Shown: piece by piece, positions 24,225 to 32,569 of the stretch | Position numbering within the stretch: position 1 is the stretch's first letter | Layout: every line of letters starts with the position of its first letter | NCBI GenBank assembly: GCA_002414665.1 | Contig: DIAF01000034.1 | Location: forward strand, 1-58,734 | Direction: 5' to 3' | Length of the DNA: 58,734 bases | Origin: Halieaceae bacterium UBA5085 | GTDB taxonomy: Bacteria > Pseudomonadota > Gammaproteobacteria > Pseudomonadales > Halieaceae | Notes under the pieces: model-generated | Seen by the model: the letters and a program-made list of their open reading frames with translations, nothing else | Told to the model about the DNA's origin: nothing | Database searches by the model: none | Position numbers and translations under genes: made by a program

Positions 24225-26390
24225 GTGGTGAATCGTAAGTTATTGATTCTTTTGGCCCTGCTGGGTCTGGTGCTGGGTTTCTTTGCCCTCGGCCTGCACA
24301 ACTACCTCACCCTGGACCAGCTGAAAGCCAGCCAGGTACAGTTTGCCCAGCTGCTGGACGCACATCCGGTCGCCGTGCCCGCGGCCTACTTCGGCATTTA
24401 CGTCCTGGTCACCGCACTGTCGCTGCCCGGCGCGGCCATCATGACACTGGCTGGCGGCGCCCTGTTTGGCCTCGGCTTTGGCCTGCTGCTGGTGTCCTTC
24501 GCCTCCAGCATCGGTGCCACCCTCGCGTTTCTGGTTGCGCGCTTCCTGCTGCGCGACAGCGTGCAGCAGCGTTTTGGCGCGCGCCTGAAGGCCATCGACC
24601 GCGGCATCGAACGAGACGGCGCGTTCTATCTGTTCACCCTGCGACTGGTACCGATTTTTCCCTTTTTCGTCATCAACCTGCTGATGGGCCTGACCCGTTT
24701 GCGCACCTGGACGTTCTACTGGGTCAGCCAGGTGGGCATGCTGGCGGGCACCGCGGTCTACGTGAACGCCGGCACGCAGCTGGCCGCCATTGAGCGTCTT
24801 GGGGACATCCTGTCCCCGGCGCTGTTGCTTTCGTTTGTACTGCTCGGCCTGTTCCCATGGATAGCCAAACTGCTGGTCGCCGCTGCGCAGCGCCGCCGCG
24901 TGTACCAGCGCTGGCAGCGGCCGGCACGCTTCGACCGCAACCTGGTGGTGATTGGCGCGGGCGCCGGCGGCCTGGTGTCCGCCTATATTGCCGCCGCAGT
25001 AAAAGCCAAAGTCACCCTGGTGGAAGCGCACAAGATGGGCGGCGACTGCCTGAATTACGGCTGCGTGCCCAGCAAGGCCCTGATCAAGAGCGCCAGGGTG
25101 GCACAGCAGATCCGCCACGCCGGTGACTACGGGTTGACTGCCAGCGTGCCACAGTTCAGTTTTCGCGAGGTCATGGCGCGCGTCCATCGCATCATCGCCG
25201 AGATCGAGCCCCACGACAGCGTAGAGCGCTACACCGGCCTCGGCGTCGAGGTGCTGCAGGGCTACGCGAAGATTATCGATCCCTGGACGGTGGATATCGC
25301 GCTCAACAACGGCGGTACACAACGCCTGACCACGCGCTCGATTGTCATCGCCGCCGGCGCTGCACCGCTGGTGCCCGACCTGCCCGGGCTGGAGGATACC
25401 GGCTACGTCACCAGCGATACGCTGTGGGAGCGCTTTGCCGAGCTGGAGGCGCTACCGCGACGACTGGTGGTGCTGGGCGGAGGACCCATCGGTTCCGAGC
25501 TCGCCCAGGCCTTCGCCCGGCTGGGGGCGGAGGTTACGCAGGTCGAGCGCGGACCGCGCATCCTGCCGAAGGAAGACCACGAGGTCTCGGAGCTGGCCCG
25601 CGACGCACTGGCCGCTGACGGCGTTGAGATACTCACCGGGCACACGGCACTACGCTGCGAACAGGTGGCGGGAGAGAAGCGCCTGATCGTGGAGCACCGG
25701 GGTGCCGAGCGCGCCATTCCCTTTGACCAGCTGCTGGTCTCCGCGGGCCGCCGGGCGCGACTCACGGGCTATGGCCTGGAGGAACTCGGTATTCCCAGCA
25801 ACCGCACCGTCACCACCAACGAGTATCTGGAGACCTTGTACCCGAACATCTATGCCGCGGGCGATGTCGCCGGCCCCTACCAGTTTACCCATACCGCTGC
25901 GCACATGGCCTGGTACGCCGCAGTGAACGCCCTGTTCGGGCAGTTCAAACGCTTCAAGGTGGACTATTCGGTGATTCCCTGGACCACATTCATCGACCCC
26001 GAGGTCGCCCGGGTGGGCCTCAGCGAGCAGGAGGCCATCGATCGCGGCATCCCGCACGAGATCACCCGCTTCGAACTCGCCGAGCTGGACCGGGCCATCG
26101 CGGACAGCGCGACCCGCGGTTTCGTCAAGGTACTCACCGTGCCCGGCCGCGACCGCATCCTCGGCGCAACCATTGTCGGCACCCAGGGCGGCGACCTGCT
26201 CGCGGAGTTTGTGCTGGCGATGCGTCACGGCCTGGGCCTGAACAAGATTCTCGGCACCATCCACACCTACCCGACACTGGCGGAGGCCAACAAATACGCC
26301 GCCGGTGCCTGGAAGAAGGCTCACGCACCCGAACGCGTGCTGCGCTGGGTGGCGCGCTACCATCAGTGGCGACGCGGGGGCACCGTGTGA
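24225..26390 (+). CDS. TVP38/DedA-like membrane domain fused to flavin disulfide reductase (MerA-like)
   Basis: A 721-residue fusion. Residues about 1-225 form a TVP38/TMEM64 (SNARE-associated) membrane domain, with GAAIMTLAGGALFGLGFG and the RLVPIFPFFVINLLMG motif. Residues about 240-721 form a class I pyridine nucleotide-disulfide oxidoreductase: VVIGAGAGGLVSA, the redox pair in CLNYGCVPSKA (Cys275, Cys280), NAD site VVLGGGPIGSELAQ, AAGDVAGPYQFTHTA and the C-terminal IHTYPTLAEA. It lacks the C-terminal vicinal Cys pair of true mercuric reductase, so Hg(II) reduction is doubtful. GTG at 24225 follows AAGGAG. It probably forms an operon with arsS. Confidence 0.88.
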   Translation: MVNRKLLILLALLGLVLGFFALGLHNYLTLDQLKASQVQFAQLLDAHPVAVPAAYFGIYVLVTALSLPGAAIMTLAGGALFGLGFGLLLVSFASSIGATLAFLVARFLLRDSVQQRFGARLKAIDRGIERDGAFYLFTLRLVPIFPFFVINLLMGLTRLRTWTFYWVSQVGMLAGTAVYVNAGTQLAAIERLGDILSPALLLSFVLLGLFPWIAKLLVAAAQRRRVYQRWQRPARFDRNLVVIGAGAGGLVSAYIAAAVKAKVTLVEAHKMGGDCLNYGCVPSKALIKSARVAQQIRHAGDYGLTASVPQFSFREVMARVHRIIAEIEPHDSVERYTGLGVEVLQGYAKIIDPWTVDIALNNGGTQRLTTRSIVIAAGAAPLVPDLPGLEDTGYVTSDTLWERFAELEALPRRLVVLGGGPIGSELAQAFARLGAEVTQVERGPRILPKEDHEVSELARDALAADGVEILTGHTALRCEQVAGEKRLIVEHRGAERAIPFDQLLVSAGRRARLTGYGLEELGIPSNRTVTTNEYLETLYPNIYAAGDVAGPYQFTHTAAHMAWYAAVNALFGQFKRFKVDYSVIPWTTFIDPEVARVGLSEQEAIDRGIPHEITRFELAELDRAIADSATRGFVKVLTVPGRDRILGATIVGTQGGDLLAEFVLAMRHGLGLNKILGTIHTYPTLAEANKYAAGAWKKAHAPERVLRWVARYHQWRRGGTV

Positions 26391-26405
26391 GCGCCCTCGC
26401 GGCGC

Positions 26406-27275
26406 CTACTGCAGCACCGGCTCCGGCAGATAGCGCTGCAGAAACGCATCTGCTGCGGGCAGGGCGCTGCCAGCCGTCAGAAACGTGAGGATGTGACCAC
26501 GGGCTGCGAGCCGCTCCAGTTCCACCGCCACGCCCTGCGCCCGCAGGGCCTGCGCAAATTCTTCGGCGTGATCAATCGGTACCAGCGTGTCGCGGGTGCC
26601 GTGGAACAGGTAAAAGGGTGGCGCATCATCGTGCACGCGCGTGACCGGTGAAGCTGCGGCAAAGGTTTCGGGAATTTCCGTGATGCGCCCGCCGAGAAAC
26701 TGGGGCACCAGCTTGCCACCCGGGAACTTGCGCAGGTCCATCGGCGAGCCACCAGCGATGACGACGGCGGGCCGCGTTTGTGCACCGCCCCAGGGCCTGT
26801 CCAGATCATCGCCAGTGCCGGCTGCCAGCGCCATCAGGCTCAGCAGATGCGCACCCGCGGAATACCCAAAGGCCGCAATGCGCTCAACATCCAGTTGCAG
26901 GCCAGGGGCTTCCCGGTGCAGCCAGTGCATCGCCTGCTGCAGGTCGTACACCTGAGCCGGATACTTTGCCTCCGGCGCAAAACGGTAGCTGGCATTCAAC
27001 ACCACATAACCCTGGCCTGCGTAGTAGCGTGCCAGCCGGTCCATATCATCGCGGCTGCGGCGCTCCCAGCCGCCACCGTGCACCAGCAACATGCCGGGGA
27101 AGGGACCCTCTCCCTGAGGCAGATACAGGTCAGCCTCCAGCGGCTGGGGCCAATCCTGCGGTGTGTATACCACGGTGCGGACTTCGGCGGCCGGCTGCTT
27201 CGGCCCCGGCACCACGCCGCATCCCGCCACCGTGAAAGAGGCAGCGGCAACCACGGCGGCAAGCAACAATTTCAT
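26406..27275 (-). CDS. Alpha/beta hydrolase (esterase-like) lipoprotein
   Basis: A 289-residue predicted lipoprotein; the signal MKLLLAAVVAAASFTVAGC ends in a lipobox with Cys19. The hydrolase domain belongs to the carboxylesterase/HSL-like group: oxyanion-hole motif LLVHGGGW, nucleophile elbow GYSAG, Asp in GTRDTLVP and His in ARGHIL. The ATG at 27275 gives a standard lipoprotein signal; an upstream ATG adds only seven residues. Substrate is unknown. It is divergent from mutY. Confidence 0.85.
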   Translation of the reverse strand: MKLLLAAVVAAASFTVAGCGVVPGPKQPAAEVRTVVYTPQDWPQPLEADLYLPQGEGPFPGMLLVHGGGWERRSRDDMDRLARYYAGQGYVVLNASYRFAPEAKYPAQVYDLQQAMHWLHREAPGLQLDVERIAAFGYSAGAHLLSLMALAAGTGDDLDRPWGGAQTRPAVVIAGGSPMDLRKFPGGKLVPQFLGGRITEIPETFAAASPVTRVHDDAPPFYLFHGTRDTLVPIDHAEEFAQALRAQGVAVELERLAARGHILTFLTAGSALPAADAFLQRYLPEPVLQ

Positions 27276-27365
27276 GCCCTGTAACCTTTGTTCCAATACA
27301 TCATGTCCAATTTACGCAACAGGAAAGGATTCGGCCCTGTGCAGGGGGTACAGCGCAAACTGCAG

Positions 27366-27371
27366 TACACT
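27366..27371 (+). promoter_or_regulatory. -10-like hexamer 6 nt before mutY
   Basis: TACACT lies exactly 6 nt before the mutY ATG at 27378, and no ribosome binding site is apparent. This arrangement fits a leaderless transcript. The -35 region is poor. Confidence 0.35.
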
Positions 27372-27377
27372 GGGCCG

Positions 27378-28424
27378 ATGCGCAAACAGCCCACATTCGC
27401 CGGGCAGGTCCTCGCCTGGTTTGACCAGCACGGCCGCAAGGACCTGCCCTGGCAGCACGATACCAGCCCCTACCGCGTGTGGGTGTCGGAAATCATGCTG
27501 CAGCAAACCCAGGTGCGCACGGTGATCCCCTACTACCAGCGCTTCATGCAGCGCTTCCCCGGCGTGCAGGCCCTCGCACAGGCGCCCATCGATGAAGTGC
27601 TGCACCTGTGGACCGGGCTCGGCTACTACGCCCGCGCCCGCAACCTGCACCGGGCTGCACAACAGGTGTGCACAGAGCACGGCGGGGTTTTTCCACGCAG
27701 CCTCGAGGCCCTGCAGAGCCTGCCCGGTATCGGCCGCTCCACCGCTGGCGCCATCCTCGGTATCGCCTTCGGAGAGTGGGCCGCCATCCTGGACGGCAAC
27801 GTGAAACGGGTGCTGGCGCGCTACCACGCCGTTGCCGGGTGGCCCGGGGATACCGCTGTGCATCGTCAGCTCTGGACGTTCGCCGAGCAACATACACCGC
27901 AGACGCGGATTGGCGATTACACCCAGGCCATGATGGACCTCGGCGCCACCCTGTGCACCCGCAGCCGACCTCGCTGCACGGAGTGCCCGCTTCAGGCCGG
28001 ATGCAGCGCGCTGGCACAGGGCCGCCAGGCGGATTTCCCCGGCAAGAAACCGCGTAAAGCGCTTCCGGTACGCAGCACCGTGTTCCTTGTACTGCGGGAT
28101 ACACAGGGCCAGGTACTGCTGCAACAACGCCCCCCCAGCGGTATATGGGGCGGCCTGTGGTGCTTCCCCGAACTGCCCTCGGTGCAAGCAGCTCCCGACT
28201 GGTGCCTGGAGCAGGTTGGCCACGCCGCGCATTCGCTAAGGCCCGGGCCCGCCTTCCGCCACACCTTCAGTCACTACCACCTGGATATCCAGCCTTTGCA
28301 TGCACAACTGGATGCCCAGCCCGAGGCCGTCATGGATGCTGGTGACCGGCTCTGGTATAACGTGCAACAACCACCCGAAATCGGCCTCGCCGCACCAGTT
28401 GTACGGTTGCTGGCGAGCCTCTGA
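27378..28424 (+). CDS. mutY: A/G-specific adenine DNA glycosylase MutY
   Basis: A 348-residue base-excision repair enzyme that removes adenine opposite 8-oxoguanine. The catalytic Glu is in VSEIMLQQTQV. The helix-hairpin-helix is LQSLPGIGRSTAGAI, followed by the active-site Asp in ILDGNVKRVLAR. The 4Fe-4S cluster is C-x6-C-x2-C-x5-C (CTRSRPRCTECPLQAGC). A NUDIX-like 8-oxoG recognition domain occupies about 225-348. The ATG at 27378 gives the E. coli length. yggX follows after 15 nt, as in E. coli. Confidence 0.97.
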   Translation: MRKQPTFAGQVLAWFDQHGRKDLPWQHDTSPYRVWVSEIMLQQTQVRTVIPYYQRFMQRFPGVQALAQAPIDEVLHLWTGLGYYARARNLHRAAQQVCTEHGGVFPRSLEALQSLPGIGRSTAGAILGIAFGEWAAILDGNVKRVLARYHAVAGWPGDTAVHRQLWTFAEQHTPQTRIGDYTQAMMDLGATLCTRSRPRCTECPLQAGCSALAQGRQADFPGKKPRKALPVRSTVFLVLRDTQGQVLLQQRPPSGIWGGLWCFPELPSVQAAPDWCLEQVGHAAHSLRPGPAFRHTFSHYHLDIQPLHAQLDAQPEAVMDAGDRLWYNVQQPPEIGLAAPVVRLLASL

Positions 28425-28439
28425 CCGCGGAGCAAGACC

Positions 28440-28718
28440 ATGCCCAGAACCGTATTCTGCAAGCGCTACCAGCAGGACCTTGAAGGCCTGGACGCACCAC
28501 CCTACCCCGGACCCAAGGGGCAGGAGATCTTCGAGCATGTATCGAAAAAAGCCTGGAGCGAATGGCAAGCACAACAGACGATGCTGATCAACGAAAAGCA
28601 GCTGAGCCTGATCGACCCCGCCACCCGCAAATACCTGCAGGAAGAGATGGACAAGTTTTTCGCCGGAGAAGAACACGACCGCGCGGAGGGGTACGTACCG
28701 CCGCCCAGGGAGGACTGA
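28440..28718 (+). CDS. yggX: Fe(2+)-trafficking protein YggX
   Basis: A 92-residue cytosolic protein linked to iron-sulfur protection against oxidants. TVFCKRYQQDLEGLD at the N-terminus holds the conserved Cys; YPGPKGQEIFEHVSKKAW and MLINEKQLSL are family signatures. GGAG precedes the ATG. It is co-transcribed with mutY and ends before the hairpin at 28732-28746. Confidence 0.95.
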   Translation: MPRTVFCKRYQQDLEGLDAPPYPGPKGQEIFEHVSKKAWSEWQAQQTMLINEKQLSLIDPATRKYLQEEMDKFFAGEEHDRAEGYVPPPRED

Positions 28719-28724
28719 GACTGC

Positions 28725-28753
28725 TTGACTCCCGTAGCCACTACGGTTTTAAT
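28725..28753 (+). promoter_or_regulatory. Promoter of tRNA-Phe
   Basis: TTGACT (28725-28730) and TTTAAT (28748-28753) each match 5 of 6 bases of the -35 and -10 consensus and are 17 bp apart. A GC-rich discriminator follows and start would be near 28760, about 20 nt before the tRNA. The spacer contains the yggX terminator hairpin. Confidence 0.65.
28732..28750 (+). terminator. Rho-independent terminator after yggX
   Basis: CCGTAG (28732-28737), loop CCA and CTACGG (28741-28746) form a perfect 6-bp stem, followed by TTTT. It lies 13 nt after the yggX stop. The same bases form the spacer of the tRNA-Phe promoter. Confidence 0.7.
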
Positions 28754-28779
28754 ACGCACCCTCCGCTATAGCAGTACAC

Positions 28780-28855
28780 GCCCGGATAGCTCAGTTGGTA
28801 GAGCAGGGGATTGAAAATCCCCGTGTCGGCAGTTCGATTCTGTCTCCGGGCACCA
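28780..28855 (+). tRNA. tRNA-Phe (GAA)
   Basis: A 76-nt tRNA with encoded CCA. The acceptor stem GCCCGGA pairs with TCCGGGC; the D arm is GCTC/GAGC; the anticodon stem GGGGA/TCCCC encloses loop TTGAAAA with anticodon GAA; the T arm has TTCGATT. It stands alone between yggX and the sulfotransferase gene. No copy of its 3' end was noticed elsewhere in the window. Confidence 0.97.
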
Positions 28856-28981
28856 TACTTCCTCCCGTACAACGCTTCCTTTCTATTTCCAGCCCCGTGA
28901 CACCGCTACGGGCCTGATCTATTCCGGATGACTGATTCCTCGGCAGGCGCCATACCCGGCACTTTTAACGGTGACAGTACA

Positions 28982-29629
28982 CTAGCCCTTGTAGCCCAGG
29001 ACCGCCTGGAACCCGTTCTCCATGATGGCTTTGAGAATACCCTGAACAGCCACAGTGTCATTGACGTTCGGGAAGTCATCTTCTGGAACGGGGAGTTCAA
29101 GGAACTCGCAGAGTGGCCCCCAACCCTCGGCCACTTCGAACACCAGTAGCCGCTCCGGCTCGATAGTTTCCTTCACCTGTGCAACATGCTCATTGAATCG
29201 CCGGATCAGGTGATCATGATCGTGCATCCGGCCGTCGAAGTAGTCATTGATCGTCGCTTTCAGGTAGGCACCCGCGTCGGTGCCAGGCAGGAACTCTATC
29301 CACTCCCTGCCAAAAATGGTGCTCTGGACAGACGTGAACCACTTCTCGGGGTCACGCACAGTCAGCACAACTTTGGCGTCGGGGTAGTGCTCGGCCAGTG
29401 CGGCATAGCTGGTGCAGGCGGGGAAATCGACTGTCGCGGTAAAGCCTTCAAAAAGCCTGTCCCAGTCCGGCGTACCGATGCCGACCTGCTCCCAGAGTTT
29501 CCAGTGCTCAGGCCCTTTGGGGAAACATTCCACCATGTGATAACAGGGATACCCCAGTTGCTCCAACGCCGCCTTCATCGACATGGTGCCGGTGCGACCG
29601 AAGCCTGCCCCGATAATTTGCAATGCCAT
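28982..29629 (-). CDS. Sulfotransferase family protein
   Basis: A 215-residue protein. The N-terminal IGAGFGRTGTMSMKAALE is the 5'-phosphosulfate loop of PAPS-dependent sulfotransferases, and VVLTVRDPEKWFTSV is the 3'-phosphate-binding strand and helix. It is similar in length and pattern to short family members common in marine bacteria, whose substrates are unknown. No signal peptide is present. It is the first gene past tRNA-Phe and faces it. Confidence 0.82.
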   Translation of the reverse strand: MALQIIGAGFGRTGTMSMKAALEQLGYPCYHMVECFPKGPEHWKLWEQVGIGTPDWDRLFEGFTATVDFPACTSYAALAEHYPDAKVVLTVRDPEKWFTSVQSTIFGREWIEFLPGTDAGAYLKATINDYFDGRMHDHDHLIRRFNEHVAQVKETIEPERLLVFEVAEGWGPLCEFLELPVPEDDFPNVNDTVAVQGILKAIMENGFQAVLGYKG

Positions 29630-29655
29630 CTGAACTGCCTCGCGAATTGCTGAGT

Positions 29656-29670
29656 CTACATCGAGTGTAG
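29656..29670. repeat. Short inverted repeat upstream of the sulfotransferase gene
   Basis: CTACATCGAGTGTAG has 5-bp arms around a 5-nt centre, about 27 bp before the sulfotransferase start. It may be an operator. The rest of the 207-bp gap to the flavodoxin gene shows no clear gene or site. Confidence 0.25.
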
Positions 29671-29836
29671 GCTATCGGCAGGTGCTCCACTAGCGGCGTC
29701 AACGAAAAGATCAGGCTGCGACCGCACCCCGCTGTTCTTCACAGCCTATTCCGGTTGCAGTACACCGCTTTCTCGACCCCACTGATACTCATGGCAATAG
29801 ACTTCACGTTGGGGAACATCACGGCCAACAAGCCGG

Positions 29837-30439
29837 CTATGAGACATGACTTTCGCTTTCAACGCGCGCCGGCAGGAAGCGCAGGCTAAGCGCGGCAACG
29901 CGTGAACCCAGGTAGCGGGCCGTGGCGATGTCTACCGGGTCCAGCGCGCCATCACGCGCGTGGGCGATCAGTCCGCCCTGGGCCCCGAGACGGTTGCGCC
30001 CCTCTGGATCGAAACCACCGGGCAGATCGATACCCACCCACAACATACCGTGCTGGCTGGCCAGTGTGCTGAGGTACTGGATGGTATTGAGCTGGTCCCC
30101 GCTGGGGTTGTTGCCGATGGTAAACCCGGCCGCCAGTTTGCCGGCCCAATGACGCTGGAACCAGAATTCGCTGGTGGCATCGGCAAAAGCCTTGAATTGG
30201 GCAGACACGCTACCCATGAAGGTGGGCGAGCCGAAAATAATCGCGTCGGCTCCACCCAGCGCCTTCAGCGCACTGGTGTTGCCATACCGGCCCTCATGGA
30301 TGTCGCCACCCTCAATCCTCACCGAAAACGCACGGACTCCAGCAATGCTGCCTGCACCCTGCACTGCGGCCTCGGCGAGGCCCGCAGTGGTGCCGGTAAC
30401 GCTGTGATACACCACTGCCACACTGGTTTGTGTTTTCAT
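29837..30439 (-). CDS. Flavodoxin/NAD(P)H:quinone oxidoreductase-type protein
   Basis: A 200-residue flavodoxin-fold protein. The FMN phosphate loop is YHSVTGTTAGLAEAA, and the isoalloxazine loop is FGSPTFMGSVSAQ, as in the WrbA group; TIGNNPSGDQLNT is a further conserved loop. It probably reduces quinones or similar compounds in the cytoplasm. Its start overlaps the stop of the upstream transporter gene by 4 nt (ATGA), so the two are co-transcribed. Confidence 0.83.
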   Translation of the reverse strand: MKTQTSVAVVYHSVTGTTAGLAEAAVQGAGSIAGVRAFSVRIEGGDIHEGRYGNTSALKALGGADAIIFGSPTFMGSVSAQFKAFADATSEFWFQRHWAGKLAAGFTIGNNPSGDQLNTIQYLSTLASQHGMLWVGIDLPGGFDPEGRNRLGAQGGLIAHARDGALDPVDIATARYLGSRVAALSLRFLPARVESESHVS

Positions 30440-31443
30440 TTCGCTTCTCCCTCTTTACGTTGAACGGGCACTTGGGTTTCCACACGCTGTGCCATCACGG
30501 TTGCGATAATCCCGACGCCGATAATGCCCGCGCCGAACCAGGTGGAGAGCGTGTAGTGCTCTCCGAGAAACACCGTTGCAACGATCAGGCTTACCGCGGC
30601 AGCGACATAGCCGATCTGACTGAGCAACACGGGGCCACCGTCGCGCTGCAGGCGATAGAACAACGGGAAATTGAGGCCGGACAAAACCATCTGGATCAGG
30701 ATGAGGGTTTTCGCCGAGGCAAGATCCGCAACAGGGAACTCCTGCCCGCTCGCGGCGATGATCAGCAGGAACACCGCGGCGGCGAACAGGTGCCCCCAGA
30801 AGGCAAGCGCGTTGGGATGCGCACCTTCAGGCCACCAGCGGCTGCGGTAGACATTGCCAATGGCAAGGGCCACGGGCATTGACGCCGCCGCCAGCAGCCA
30901 GCCCAGCTCCGGTCCTTGCGGGTTGCTGCCGCGGGTCAGGCTCACCACCACTGCGCCGACAACCCCGATGGCGATTCCCGCCGTTCCCAGCCTGCCGGGG
31001 GTCTTCATCCCGAACATCGAGGCGAACAGCAGGGTAAACACCGGCGACAGCGCAAACATCAGGCCTGTATAACCGGCACCTACCCGGGGTATCACCGTGA
31101 ACAGAAGCAGGTTGGGAATCACGAAGGAAATGAGCGATGAAATCATCGTATAGCGCGCCACGCTGGTATCGGGCATCCGCAGGCCGCGCGTCGTCATCTG
31201 GGTGGGCAGCAACATGACGACGACGCCCAGGGAAATGATTCCCGCCCAAACGAGTGCGGATACGCCGGCGTCGTGGGCCAGCTTGCCGATTGGCAGCCGC
31301 AGGCCAAGCAACGTGCCGCTGGTCAGCAGCAGGCTGTGGGGGGCGAACAGCCAATGCGCCGATCCTGCCGCCGATTCCGTGCGATGCAACACCCCATCCA
31401 GTGGATGCTGTGTCGCCAGAGTGTGCCGGGTAATGTCGTTCAT
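30436..31443 (-). CDS. DMT/EamA-family transporter
   Basis: A 335-residue inner-membrane protein with about ten transmembrane helices in two EamA-like halves, after an N-terminal cytoplasmic stretch of about 40 residues. AGYTGLMFALSPVFTLL and IGYVAAAVSLIVATVFLGE are typical of the end of each repeat. The substrate is not predictable. AGGAGGAG precedes the ATG. It lies between the LysR gene and the flavodoxin gene on the same strand, so LysR control is possible. Confidence 0.85.
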   Translation of the reverse strand: MNDITRHTLATQHPLDGVLHRTESAAGSAHWLFAPHSLLLTSGTLLGLRLPIGKLAHDAGVSALVWAGIISLGVVVMLLPTQMTTRGLRMPDTSVARYTMISSLISFVIPNLLLFTVIPRVGAGYTGLMFALSPVFTLLFASMFGMKTPGRLGTAGIAIGVVGAVVVSLTRGSNPQGPELGWLLAAASMPVALAIGNVYRSRWWPEGAHPNALAFWGHLFAAAVFLLIIAASGQEFPVADLASAKTLILIQMVLSGLNFPLFYRLQRDGGPVLLSQIGYVAAAVSLIVATVFLGEHYTLSTWFGAGIIGVGIIATVMAQRVETQVPVQRKEGEAK

Positions 31444-31551
31444 GGTCTGCTCCTCCTGTGCGGGTGAGGAACAGACTAGTCGCTTGTGCGAGCGGGATAA
31501 TTCGCCTGGATGGAAAATGATTGGTAACCGGAACTGACAAATCAGGAGCGA

Positions 31552-32460
31552 TTACGTCTGATCCCAATAGGGCGGCTCCGTGATCCTGGCCGCCAGGAAA
31601 TCCGCAAAGGCGCGCACTTTCGGCGACAGGTAGCGACGCTGGGGGTAGACGAGGTAGATGGACACCTCCAGCGAGCGCCAGGCTCCCAGCACAGCGGTCA
31701 GTCGGCCCTGGCGCAGATCTTCGCCAACCAGGAACGTCGGGGTCCGGGCAATGCCCATGCCGCCGAGTAGCGCCTCGCGCAGGGCCAGGCTGTTGTTCAC
31801 CTGCAGCCTGCCGGCGACAGCAACCTGGGTGGGCTGACCCCCGGAATCGAGAAAGTGCCACGCCTGGGCCGATTGCTGCAGGCTATAACTGAGCACCTCG
31901 TGATCACGCAGGTCTTCCGGCGAGTCCGGGGTGCCGTGCCGCGCCAGATAAGCCGGCGCCGCCACGATGGTGTGGCGACAGGGCGCCAGGCGGCGCGCCA
32001 CCAGGGTCGAGTCGGGCAGGTCGCTGATGCGCACCGAGGCGTCGAAACCCTCCTCAATCACATCCAGCTTGCGATCATTCAGATCCATTTCCACGGTCAG
32101 CTCCGGGTACAGCTGCATGAACGCGGGCAGCAGCGGCGCGATATGCAGGATGCCAAAAGACATCGGCACATTGATCCGCAGGACACCGCGCGGCTGTTCC
32201 TGCAGACGCGAGACTTCCGCCCGCGCCTCGGCTATGTCCTCCAGCCCCCGGCTCGTCTGGGCGTGAAAGATCCGCCCGGCTTCCGTGAGGCTCAACCGCC
32301 GCGTGGTCCGGTTGAGGAGGCGCACCCCGAGGCTCTCCTCCAGCCGGCTGACCTGTTTGCTCACCGCCGGGCGCGATACTTTCAGCCGCTCGGCTGCCCG
32401 GGTAAAACTCCCGGCGTCAACAACGGCGACAAATACAGCGACATCATTCAGGTCGTCCAT
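31552..32460 (-). CDS. LysR-family transcriptional regulator
   Basis: A 302-residue regulator. The winged helix-turn-helix (about 1-60) reads VVDAGSFTRAAERLKVSRPAVSKQVSRLEE in outline, with LLNRTTRRLSLTEAG. The C-terminal effector domain (about 90-295) has the two-lobed periplasmic-binding fold. It is divergent from the cyclase gene with 109 bp between starts, the usual LysR arrangement, and is upstream of the transporter and flavodoxin genes. Confidence 0.92.
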   Translation of the reverse strand: MDDLNDVAVFVAVVDAGSFTRAAERLKVSRPAVSKQVSRLEESLGVRLLNRTTRRLSLTEAGRIFHAQTSRGLEDIAEARAEVSRLQEQPRGVLRINVPMSFGILHIAPLLPAFMQLYPELTVEMDLNDRKLDVIEEGFDASVRISDLPDSTLVARRLAPCRHTIVAAPAYLARHGTPDSPEDLRDHEVLSYSLQQSAQAWHFLDSGGQPTQVAVAGRLQVNNSLALREALLGGMGIARTPTFLVGEDLRQGRLTAVLGAWRSLEVSIYLVYPQRRYLSPKVRAFADFLAARITEPPYWDQT

Positions 32461-32472
32461 AGGCGGCCTATT

Positions 32473-32501
32473 AGTAAAAATCCAGAAACAGAATCTTTCA
32501 A
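32473..32501 (-). promoter_or_regulatory. Possible promoter of the LysR gene
   Basis: On the minus strand TTGAAA (32501-32496) and TTTACT (32478-32473) are 17 bp apart, with 5/6 and 4/6 consensus matches. The start would be only a few bases before the ATG at 32460. Confidence 0.3.
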
Positions 32502-32569
32502 TTCGGCACGATTATCAATACCGGCTGCCAGGCTAGGCTGTGTGCTCCCATTCACTACAGGAGAAGAAC

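Noticed and set aside
28836..28855. tRNA-Phe 3' end as the attachment site of an integrated element
   Set aside because: I found no second copy of the tRNA end and no integrase in the window.
28885..28920. Terminator after tRNA-Phe
   Set aside because: CCCGT/ACGGG can form only a 5-bp stem and no T-run follows.
29791..29889. A 32-codon plus-strand frame in the gap after the sulfotransferase gene
   Set aside because: It has no ribosome binding site and runs into the antisense of the flavodoxin gene.
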